DNA of 6,621 bases from an uncultured Pseudomonadota bacterium (GTDB lineage Bacteria > Myxococcota_A > UBA796 > CAJQPC01). The stretch lies in contig CALGIB010000603.1 of assembly GCA_937915955.1 (NCBI GenBank), positions 1 to 6,621 of the forward strand. The letters are read 5' to 3'. The notes beneath the pieces are model-generated. The model was not told the origin of the DNA and ran no database searches. It saw only the letters and a list, made by a program, of their open reading frames with translations. The position numbers and the translations under genes are program-made. Positions 1-5,904 of the stretch are shown piece by piece; within the stretch, counting starts at the first letter, position 1; every line of letters begins with the position of its first letter.

Positions 1-214
1 CCTCGGCGCTGACCATGAGGCCCAGGCTGCTGGACTCGGTCTCGTCGCCCCAGGCGGCCTCGGGCAGGTTCACCTTGATGGAGTCGTCGAGCACGTCGGT
101 CTGGGTCGCGGTCACCATGAAGATGATGAGCACGACCAGGATGATGTCGACCAGCGGCGTGATGTTGATGTCGGTGATGGCCTCGTCTTCGGAGCCGCCG
201 AGCTTCGCGGCCAC
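1..214 (-). CDS. exbD: ExbD/TolR-family biopolymer transport protein (partial)
   Basis: This is the N-terminal 71 residues of an ExbD/TolR protein; the C-terminal periplasmic domain lies beyond the left edge. Family members are single-span inner-membrane proteins that work with ExbB/TolQ to couple the proton gradient to TonB- or Tol-dependent work at the outer membrane. The signature DINITPLVD at residues 15-23 is followed by a hydrophobic helix to about residue 36. Asp23 matches the conserved membrane aspartate that carries protons in ExbD. After the helix comes the start of the periplasmic part, including VNLPEA (residues 48-53), which is typical of the family. The start is taken as GTG at 214, two bases after the exbB stop, with AGAAGG (positions 222-227) about 7 bases upstream. 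There is no in-frame ATG nearby. The gene is almost certainly co-transcribed with exbB. ExbD and TolR cannot be separated firmly from this fragment; I prefer ExbD because of the ExbB-like partner. Confidence 0.9.
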   Translation of the reverse strand, partial: MAAKLGGSEDEAITDINITPLVDIILVVLIIFMVTATQTDVLDDSIKVNLPEAAWGDETESSSLGLMVSAE

Positions 215-216
215 GG

Positions 217-849
<633 letters not shown>

Positions 850-926
850 CCTTTCTTCGAGACCCAAGGCCCTTCCTTCTTCAGCGGGCCGGAATGTAAC
901 CAACGGCCGCCGGGGTCGCGGGAGGA

Positions 927-944
927 ACCTACCGTTCGGTAGGT
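927..944. promoter_or_regulatory. Perfect 8+8 bp inverted repeat upstream of exbB; candidate operator
   Basis: ACCTACCG, a 2-base centre TT, then CGGTAGGT form a perfect dyad, with two further pairs outside one mismatch. It lies about 78 bases upstream of the exbB start, in the gap between exbB and the tRNA terminator. The CCG-NN-CGG form of the dyad resembles binding sites of TetR-family repressors; that resemblance is inference and no regulator gene is in the window. No T-run follows on either strand, so an intrinsic terminator is unlikely. A weak -10-like TACATT lies at 893-898 on the minus strand, with no convincing -35. Confidence 0.45.
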
Positions 945-977
945 CCCAGAGGTCGGGGGGCTGGACACCAGAGGCAG

Positions 978-1003
978 AAAACCCCCGGCGGATGCCGAGG
1001 GTT
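978..1003 (-). terminator. Intrinsic terminator downstream of tRNA-Cys
   Basis: On the minus strand, 5 bases after the encoded CCA, AACCCTCGGC (994-1003) pairs over all 10 positions, including one G-U pair, with GCCGGGGGTT (980-989) around an ATCC loop. The hairpin is followed by TT, giving a short TTTT run that is partly within the stem. The placement directly behind a single tRNA gene is as expected. The T-run is short, so termination may be incomplete and some transcripts could continue toward exbB. Confidence 0.7.
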
Positions 1004-1008
1004 CTCGA

Positions 1009-1083
1009 TGGAGGCGACGACCAGATTCGAACTGGTGATACAGGGTTTTGCAAACCCTTGCCTTACCACTTGGCCACGTCGCC
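1009..1083 (-). tRNA. tRNA-Cys (anticodon GCA), CCA encoded
   Basis: A complete cloverleaf can be read on the minus strand. The acceptor stem GGCGACG pairs perfectly with CGTCGCC, followed by the D-arm GCCA...GGC. The 5-bp anticodon stem AGGGT/ACCCT carries the loop TTGCAAA, giving anticodon GCA. A 5-base variable loop follows, then the T-arm ACCAG-TTCGAAT-CTGGT. The discriminator base is U, the known identity base of tRNA-Cys, and CCA is encoded in the DNA. The total length is 75 bases with CCA. A promoter-like pair lies just upstream and a hairpin terminator just downstream, so it looks like a stand-alone transcription unit. Confidence 0.97.
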
Positions 1084-1097
1084 GGAGCGACACCGGA

Positions 1098-1124
1098 ATT
1101 AAGCAAGGCCTCGGAGGATGTCAA
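1098..1124 (-). promoter_or_regulatory. Likely promoter of tRNA-Cys
   Basis: On the minus strand a perfect sigma-70 -35 hexamer TTGACA (1119-1124) is followed after 15 bases by CTTAAT (1098-1103), a 4/6 match to the -10 consensus; TTAATT with 16-base spacing is an alternative. Transcription would start near 1091, giving about 8 bases of leader before the mature 5' end at 1083. The -35 box lies between the ribosome-binding site and start codon of the divergent plus-strand gene, so the two control regions overlap. The spacing is shorter than the 17-base optimum. Confidence 0.6.
1113..1118 (+). promoter_or_regulatory. Ribosome-binding site fixing the start of the gene at 1126
   Basis: GGAGGA sits 7 bases before the GTG at 1126, ideal Shine-Dalgarno spacing. 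It is the reason for preferring this GTG over the in-frame TTG at 1048, which would require translation antisense through the tRNA gene. Confidence 0.7.
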
Positions 1125-1125
1125 G

Positions 1126-2259
1126 GTGTTCGTGGCCCTCGTCACAGCGGCTCTGGGCGCGGAGCCAGCGCTCGATCTTTCGCGGGCCGTGACGATGAAC
1201 TCGGCGGCCTCGATGGGCATGGGCAGCGCGGGCATGGGCTTCGCGTCGGGGTCCAGGGGGCTCTTCTTTCACCCGGCGGCGCCCTCGGTTCGGCCCGTCG
1301 AGGCGCGCGGCCCCTGGGGCGTCCTGGTGACCCTGAACGTGTCGGCATTTCTGCGGCACAGCGGCATCGAGGCGGAGGAGTTGGGCCTGCACGAGTCCTC
1401 GTGGGTGGGCCTGACCGTGAACACCGCTGTGGCGCTCCGCTACAGGAACGGCGGCGGCGGCGTGGCGTACAGCACGCTGCTCCAGGGCAGTGACGGTCGC
1501 TGGATCACCACCACCGAGGGGCACGCGGTCGGGAGCTGGGCCATTCCCGCGTGGAAGGCGGTGTTCGGCGCGGGCTCGAGGATCGCCGACGCCGAGATCG
1601 AGACTCCTGACGGGCGCCGGTACTACCGCGGCCAGGGGCTACAGACGGGCTTCGTGCTGGTCGACCTGGTGCCTGACTGGAACCTGGCGGTGTGCTGGCG
1701 AGAGCGCATCGAGGCCCCGGCGGTCAGCGGTGCGCTGGCGGATGTCCCGGAGCTGGCCGTGATGCCCTGGGAGCTGGGCTTCGGGGCGGCCTGGATGGGT
1801 GGGTCGCCGGCCTTCGTGTTGGCTCAGCGGCCCATGCGGGCTGCCCTGGATCTGCAGCTGGAGGGGCCCGTCGAGGGCGGCCTGGCGGTTGAGAGCGTGA
1901 CGCTGGGCGAGGAGCTGGAGCGCGGGGGGACCGTGTCGCTGTCGCCGCGCGCGGGGGTCGAGTTGGAGGTCATCCCGGAGCATCTCCGGGTGAGGGCCGG
2001 GAGTTGGCTGGAGCCCGACCGGACAGGGCTTGCGCGGGGACGGATCCACGGGACCGGCGGGCTGGAGACGCGGCTGTTCGAGCTTCCGGGGCCGGGTGGG
2101 AGCCGTTGGCCGGTGTCGCTGTCTCTGGCCTTCGATCGGGCGGGTGGGTACACGCACTTGAAGTGGTTGGCGCTGGGATTGTGGCGGTCGGGGGTGGTTG
2201 GGGTGCCGTATGGTGTTCAGGGGCCTGAGCCCGGGATGAAGAACAGCTCACCGCTCTGA
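1126..2259 (+). CDS. Hypothetical exported protein, possible FadL-like outer-membrane barrel
   Basis: This is a 377-residue protein I cannot name. It begins with a short hydrophobic segment (MFVALVTAALGA) that could be a signal peptide, although it lacks N-terminal positive charges and has a poor -3 residue. Residues 28-56 are rich in G, M and A (MGMGSAGMG, then GLFFHPAAPSV). This recalls the conserved N-terminus of FadL/PorV-type outer-membrane proteins (GMGGA...NPA). The rest alternates short beta-strand-like hydrophobic stretches with turns, and the end has PRAGVELEVIPEHLRVRAG (274-292) and a last strand HLKWLALGLW (344-353), as in barrel proteins. High G/C third positions support real coding. 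The GTG start is chosen by the GGAGGA ribosome-binding site. The last 14 residues overlap the convergent neighbour and look unlike barrel sequence. Its own promoter would have to lie within or beside the divergent tRNA gene. The barrel assignment is inference from general pattern only. Confidence 0.65.
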   Translation: MFVALVTAALGAEPALDLSRAVTMNSAASMGMGSAGMGFASGSRGLFFHPAAPSVRPVEARGPWGVLVTLNVSAFLRHSGIEAEELGLHESSWVGLTVNTAVALRYRNGGGGVAYSTLLQGSDGRWITTTEGHAVGSWAIPAWKAVFGAGSRIADAEIETPDGRRYYRGQGLQTGFVLVDLVPDWNLAVCWRERIEAPAVSGALADVPELAVMPWELGFGAAWMGGSPAFVLAQRPMRAALDLQLEGPVEGGLAVESVTLGEELERGGTVSLSPRAGVELEVIPEHLRVRAGSWLEPDRTGLARGRIHGTGGLETRLFELPGPGGSRWPVSLSLAFDRAGGYTHLKWLALGLWRSGVVGVPYGVQGPEPGMKNSSPL

Positions 2260-4037
2260 GCAGCGCCTACCCAGAGGTCGTCCAGGCCGTCACCGTCGAA
2301 GTCGGCCCGTCCCGCCAACGCGTAGCCGGCGGCCCCCCCGGCGCTGGCTCCCGACCAGCTTAGGTCAGGCTCAACCGTCGCCCCCAACTCAGGCGTGAAG
2401 ATGACAACAGCGCCCTTGAACGAGTCTGCAGCCGGAGCGCCGACTGCGACCTCGAGCCGACCGTCGCCATCTGAGTCCAGGGTGGCGATGCTCAGCCCGC
2501 AGAATTCGTACGCTCGGGAGCAAGCAAGGACTCCGACCGCGTCGTCGGCGGTTAGCGAACCCTCAAGCGGTCCCGAGAAGACGTAGACCGCGCCGGCGTC
2601 GGTCGCTGATTCGTCGGCCCCGACGGCGCTGACGAGGAGTTCCTCGTACCCGTCCAGATCGAGGTCCACGACGTGCAGTGCCTGGCCGAGGTTGTCGCCG
2701 GTTGTGAGCCCGTGGACGGCCGCATCAGCCTCATCCGAGCTTTGGTCCGCCGCGGGCGTCTCAAACACGAAGACCGATCCGGCTTCACTCCGCCCTCCAG
2801 GGTTGGCGTGTCGCGCCGCCACTACGAGGTCACACTGGCCGTCCGCGACTAAGTCGAGCCCTGCCATTGTGCTTCCAATGGCTTGCGACGCCTCCGAACC
2901 CACGACAACGACATCGGCCCTGTCGAGGTCAATTTGCCCGTCGTAGCCGGACCAGCCGGACAGGAAGAGCCAGACCATTCCCTGATCCTCGAGCTCGCCA
3001 GCGTTTGGCTCTGCGACCGCGATGTCGGAGTAGGGGCCCGAATCAATGGTGCCCACGAACGCGACCTGCTCTGGGAAATAGCCAGCCTTGGAGAAGGTCG
3101 CGCTCACGGTTTCCTGCGCGATGTCCAGGAACAGATGGACGTCGCCGTCGTCGCTCGCTAGCAGGTCAGCTTTTCCGTCGGCGTTCTGGTCGGCGCTGGC
3201 GATGTGGTTTCCCGAGTCGTTCACGGACCAGATCTCTGAGAACGAGCTGTCCAAGCCGACCACGCGCCCACCAGCGGCGGTCGCGGCGATGTTGGCCCGT
3301 CCATCCCCGCTTGTGTCCAAGGTTGCGGATAGGGAGAGCCACGAACCGGGGGCAGCCTCAAGCGAGGGATGTTCGTCGAGAGGGCCCGAGGACCAGCGGC
3401 AGTCCGTCCCCACCGAACAGTCGTTGTCGGCCCCGTCCCCGCAGACCTCGTCCATGCCAGGGTTGACGAACTCGTTCGTGTCGTCGCAATCGGTTGCGTC
3501 GTCGGCGACTCCGGCGCTCCCGGCGCAGGCCTCGACGGGGCTGGTCGGGTCCCCATAGCCGTCTTCGTCGCGGTCTTCGTAGCGGGTGGAGGGGCCTCCG
3601 ACGTCCGGGTCGGTGTCGTCGCAGTCCTCCGCGAGCGGGAGCTCGTCGCCGTCCTGGTCGTCGTCGCGACCGTCGCAGTCGTCGTCCAGGCCGTCGTACC
3701 AGACCTCGTCGGCGTCCGGATTCACGGCGGCGTCCTCGTCGTCGCAGTCGTCGCCGCCGACCTGCAGGGCCTTGAAGCCGTCGCCGTCGACGTCGTCGTC
3801 CGAGGTCAGCTCGGAGCAGTCCTCGTCCACGCCGTTGTAGGGGATCTCGTCGGCGTCGGGGTGGATCGCCGGGTCCTCGTCGTCGCAGTCCGGGCGCGCG
3901 TCCTCGAACTCGTCCCCGTAGGCCTCGGCCCACTCGGCGTCCACGAAGCCGTCGCCGTCGCTGTCCAGCAGCTGGCTGCGGTACCGCTGGAAGGTCGCCG
4001 GCGTCGTCAGGCAGGCGAGCAGGAACACTGGACTCAT
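2217..4037 (-). CDS. Putative lipoprotein with MopE-type metal-binding repeats and FG-GAP repeats
   Basis: This is a 606-residue surface or secreted protein candidate. Residues 1-9 (MSPVFLLAC) form a minimal lipoprotein signal with lipobox LLAC, so Cys9 would be lipidated; the signal is unusually short and lacks basic residues. Residues 25-214 are very acidic and contain four MopE-type (putative metal-binding) units with DCDD at 50, 97, 138 and 183. Three have the full DCDD...D-x-D-C layout and the third is shortened. Residues 235-606 are FG-GAP-like repeats with Ca-binding-loop motifs such as DQNADGKAD (283), DLDLDGYEE (458), DSDGDGRLE (521) and DFDGDGLDD (579), each followed by hydrophobic strands, predicting a beta-propeller. 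Cysteines cluster in the MopE half. ATG at 4037 is chosen because of the lipobox and GGAGG upstream. The gene is monocistronic, divergent from the glycosyltransferase operon and convergent with its other neighbour. Adhesion or ion-binding roles are guesses from domain type; no enzyme motif is visible. Confidence 0.87.
   Translation of the reverse strand: MSPVFLLACLTTPATFQRYRSQLLDSDGDGFVDAEWAEAYGDEFEDARPDCDDEDPAIHPDADEIPYNGVDEDCSELTSDDDVDGDGFKALQVGGDDCDDEDAAVNPDADEVWYDGLDDDCDGRDDDQDGDELPLAEDCDDTDPDVGGPSTRYEDRDEDGYGDPTSPVEACAGSAGVADDATDCDDTNEFVNPGMDEVCGDGADNDCSVGTDCRWSSGPLDEHPSLEAAPGSWLSLSATLDTSGDGRANIAATAAGGRVVGLDSSFSEIWSVNDSGNHIASADQNADGKADLLASDDGDVHLFLDIAQETVSATFSKAGYFPEQVAFVGTIDSGPYSDIAVAEPNAGELEDQGMVWLFLSGWSGYDGQIDLDRADVVVVGSEASQAIGSTMAGLDLVADGQCDLVVAARHANPGGRSEAGSVFVFETPAADQSSDEADAAVHGLTTGDNLGQALHVVDLDLDGYEELLVSAVGADESATDAGAVYVFSGPLEGSLTADDAVGVLACSRAYEFCGLSIATLDSDGDGRLEVAVGAPAADSFKGAVVIFTPELGATVEPDLSWSGASAGGAAGYALAGRADFDGDGLDDLWVGAAQSGELFFIPGSGP
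3479..3962 (-). repeat. Degenerate GTC-rich tandem repeat encoding the acidic MopE-type units
   Basis: An Asp-rich, low-complexity stretch within the lipoprotein gene. An exact 18-base copy, GTCCTCGTCGTCGCAGTC, occurs at 3732-3749 and 3873-3890, and CTCGTCGGCGTC recurs at 3705 and 3846. Both pairs are 141 bases (47 codons) apart, so the first two protein units arose by an in-frame duplication. The next DCDD units are spaced 41 and 45 codons. Shorter copies of the TCGTCGCAGTC core occur near 3618, 3670 and, with one change, 3481. The expansion is in frame throughout. Confidence 0.75.
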
Positions 4038-4041
4038 GGCC

Positions 4042-4046
4042 CCTCC
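4042..4046 (-). promoter_or_regulatory. Ribosome-binding site of the MopE/FG-GAP lipoprotein gene
   Basis: GGAGG on the minus strand ends 4 bases before the ATG at 4037. It supports this start over the upstream one at 4124, which would add 29 residues with no signal-peptide character and bury the lipobox. Confidence 0.6.
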
Positions 4047-4144
4047 CGAGGTTGAGCCTATCAGGGCCTGGCCCGGGCGGGCCCGTGTCGCGTGGTCTCT
4101 TTCTTCGAGGTCAGCCTCCGGCACGCGGCGGTTACGGTTTCCGG

Positions 4145-4864
4145 GTGCCCGTCACCGTCGCCATCCTCGCGCTGAACGAAGCAGATCGCATCGAAGGCGC
4201 GCTGCAGAGCGCCGCCTTCGCGGACGAGCGCCTGGTCCTGGACGCGGGCTCTGACGACGACACCGTGGAGCTGGCGCGGGCGGCCGGGGCGCGAGTGCTG
4301 GAGACGGGCTTGCCCGGCTTCGTCGCGCAGCGCAACCGGGCGCTGGCCGAAGCCTCGAACGACCGCGTGTTCTTCCTGGACGCCGACGAGCGCATCAGCG
4401 CCGAGCTGGCCGCCTCGATCCAGGCCGCCGCCGGTCCCGGCTTTCGCGTCCGTCGCCAGAACCGCTACCTGGGCCAGGTGGTCCGTGGGCGCTTCGGTCG
4501 GGACCGCCCACTCCGCCTGGTGGACCGCCGCCTCGCGCGGTGTGTCGGCGGGGCCGTCCATGAGCAGCTCGAAGTGCAGGGCCGGGTGGCGACTCTGCGG
4601 GGCTGGCTGGTCCACGACCCCTATCGCAGCCGAGCGGAGCACCTGAGCACCCAGGACCGCTACGCCCGGCTCTTCGTCGAGGGGGCCCGGGCCCAGGGCA
4701 GGACCGCCCGGTGGTGGGACCGGATGCTCCGGCCGACTCTACACTTCGTGTCCGCCTATCTACTCCGAGGTGGCTTCCTCGACGGGAGCGTGGGCCTCGA
4801 GCTGGCGCTCTCGGGCGCTCGCCACGTCGCCGACAAGTGGCGAAAGCTCGCTGAGGACGCGTGA
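4145..4864 (+). CDS. GT2 family glycosyltransferase, WaaE/LPS-core glucosyltransferase-like
   Basis: This is a 239-residue family 2 glycosyltransferase with a GT-A fold, likely cytoplasmic or membrane-associated, transferring a sugar from a nucleotide donor. The N-terminal strand VTVAILALNEADRI (3-16) is the classic family 2 start. LDAGSDDDT (32-40) is the nucleotide-binding motif, where most relatives have SGSTDGT, and LDADER (78-83) holds the metal-binding DXD. The later layout RVRRQNRYLG (101-110), VHE (138-140), VHDPY (156-160), LLRGGFLDG (206-214) and the C-terminal KWRKLAE resembles WaaE-type lipopolysaccharide core beta-1,4-glucosyltransferases, which are close to this length. The GTG start is chosen because the fold begins there; no strong ribosome-binding site is seen, and the frame is open upstream from a TTG at 4052, so the start is uncertain. 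It is the first gene of a three-gene operon and overlaps the next by GTGA. The exact acceptor sugar cannot be read from the sequence. Confidence 0.88.
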   Translation: MPVTVAILALNEADRIEGALQSAAFADERLVLDAGSDDDTVELARAAGARVLETGLPGFVAQRNRALAEASNDRVFFLDADERISAELAASIQAAAGPGFRVRRQNRYLGQVVRGRFGRDRPLRLVDRRLARCVGGAVHEQLEVQGRVATLRGWLVHDPYRSRAEHLSTQDRYARLFVEGARAQGRTARWWDRMLRPTLHFVSAYLLRGGFLDGSVGLELALSGARHVADKWRKLAEDA

Positions 4865-5904
4865 ACGTCGGCCTCGTCCATCGCCGCTTCACCGAGCAGG
4901 GCGGCACCGAGCGCTTCCTCGTCGGGCTGGCACGCTACCTGCTTGGACAGGGTCATGTGGTCCACGTCTACGCCAACGAAGTCCGTCCCGATCTGCGCGA
5001 CCTGCCGGTGCGCTTCCACCACCTCCCGATGGTGAAGCTGGGTGAGGCGGCCAAGGTGCTCTCCCTCTGGCGAGCCAGCGCCCAGGTGCCCTCGCATCAA
5101 CACGACCTGGTGATGGGCTTCGGTCGCGGCGTCGGCCACGACCTCTTTCGGGCCGGTGGGGGAGCCCACCAGGCCTTCCTCGAACGCTGCAGGCCGGGCT
5201 GGCAGGTCCGTCCCTTCGCTCGCCTGGAGACCCAGCTCGACCGCCGCGCCGTCCTGAGCGCCAGGGCCGTGGTGACGCCGAGCCGCTCCAGCGCCGAGGA
5301 CCTCAAGCGCTGCTACGGGCTGCCCGAGGAGCGGGTCCGGGTCGTGCACAACGGCGTGGACAGCCAGCGCTTTCAGCCCGATCCGCAGCTCCGGGCCGAA
5401 GTCCGCGCCCGACTCCAGCTCGAGGGCCCCGTGCTGGGCTTCCTCGGCTCGGGCTTCGTCCGCAAAGGCCTGGCGCAGGCCGCCGAGGTCGCCTCGCTCC
5501 TCAAGCTGCCCCTGCTCGTCATCGGCCAGGACAGCCAGCTCTCCCGCTGGCGCCGCCGCTTCCCGAGCCTGACCTTCCTCGGGCCCGTGCGCGAGCCCGA
5601 GCGCCTGCTCCCCGCGCTGGACGTGATGTTGCTGCCCACCCGATATGAGCCCTACGGCAACGCCTGCCTCGAGGCCATGTCCTGCGGGGTGGTGCCGGTG
5701 ACCACGCCCCAAAATGGGGTCAGCGAGGTCTTCCCGGTCCCAGGCCTGACGGGCTCCACCACCGAGGAGCTGCGGGCCGGCGTCGAGCTGGCGCTGAAAG
5801 GCGGGGACGAGCTGAAGCGTAGGTGTCGCGAGGCCGCCGTGGCGCTGCCCCGCGAGCGCGCCTATGCAGCCCTCGAGAAGCTGACGCTGGAGATGTCCCG
5901 ATGA
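4861..5904 (+). CDS. GT4 family glycosyltransferase, WaaG/LPS-core-like
   Basis: This is a 347-residue glycosyltransferase with a two-domain GT-B fold, normal for the family. The N-terminal domain has the acceptor-side glycine turn QGGTERFL (13-20) and FGRGVGHDLFRAGGGAHQAFL-type residues (87-107), seen in lipopolysaccharide core transferases related to WaaG. The C-terminal donor domain has VVHNGVD (161-167), GSGFVRKG (196-203), VIGQD (220-224), FLGPV (239-243) and the E-x7-E motif EPYGNACLE (263-271), where both glutamates are present; these contact the nucleotide sugar and support retaining transfer. GTG at 4861 overlaps the preceding stop (GTGA), with GAGGA three bases upstream, which suggests translational coupling. 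The pairing with a WaaE-like GT2 supports a role in building the lipopolysaccharide inner core at the cytoplasmic face, probably adding a hexose to heptose, but the sugar is inferred. Capsule or other surface glycan is the alternative. Confidence 0.88.
   Translation: MNVGLVHRRFTEQGGTERFLVGLARYLLGQGHVVHVYANEVRPDLRDLPVRFHHLPMVKLGEAAKVLSLWRASAQVPSHQHDLVMGFGRGVGHDLFRAGGGAHQAFLERCRPGWQVRPFARLETQLDRRAVLSARAVVTPSRSSAEDLKRCYGLPEERVRVVHNGVDSQRFQPDPQLRAEVRARLQLEGPVLGFLGSGFVRKGLAQAAEVASLLKLPLLVIGQDSQLSRWRRRFPSLTFLGPVREPERLLPALDVMLLPTRYEPYGNACLEAMSCGVVPVTTPQNGVSEVFPVPGLTGSTTEELRAGVELALKGGDELKRRCREAAVALPRERAYAALEKLTLEMSR

Noticed and set aside
850..1053. 68-residue N-terminal extension of ExbB
   Set aside because: The extension is Pro/Arg-rich and unlike the family, and it would overlap the tRNA and its terminator.
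1009..1083. tRNA-Cys as an integration site for a mobile element
   Set aside because: No integrase, no partial tRNA copy and no direct repeat of the tRNA 3' end is visible in the window.
1048..1125. In-frame TTG extension of the plus-strand hypothetical gene to 1048
   Set aside because: It would be translated antisense through the tRNA-Cys gene. GTG at 1126 has a well-placed GGAGGA and begins a plausible signal segment.
2246..2261. GCTCA...TGAGC hairpin between the convergent genes as a terminator
   Set aside because: The stem is only 5 bp with no T-run on either strand, and it lies inside both coding ends.
1009..4037. tRNA-Cys beside a cysteine-containing MopE protein as a functional link
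   Set aside because: The lipoprotein has only about 14 cysteines in 606 residues, and adjacency to a tRNA gene is not evidence of coupling.
3369..4055. Long plus-strand frame opposite the MopE region, Val-rich
   Set aside because: It is the complement of GAC-rich codons; the minus-strand frame has coherent DCDD repeats, a lipobox and a ribosome-binding site.
850..4108. Shared 11-mer CTTTCTTCGAG upstream of exbB (about 851) and of the lipoprotein gene (about 4098)
   Set aside because: By a rough estimate several 11-base matches are expected by chance in a window this long, and it sits at different distances from the two starts.
4756..5712. Long minus-strand frame opposite the GT4 gene
   Set aside because: It is a shadow frame in GC-rich DNA. 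The plus strand carries clear GT4 motifs and the minus frame has no recognisable domain.
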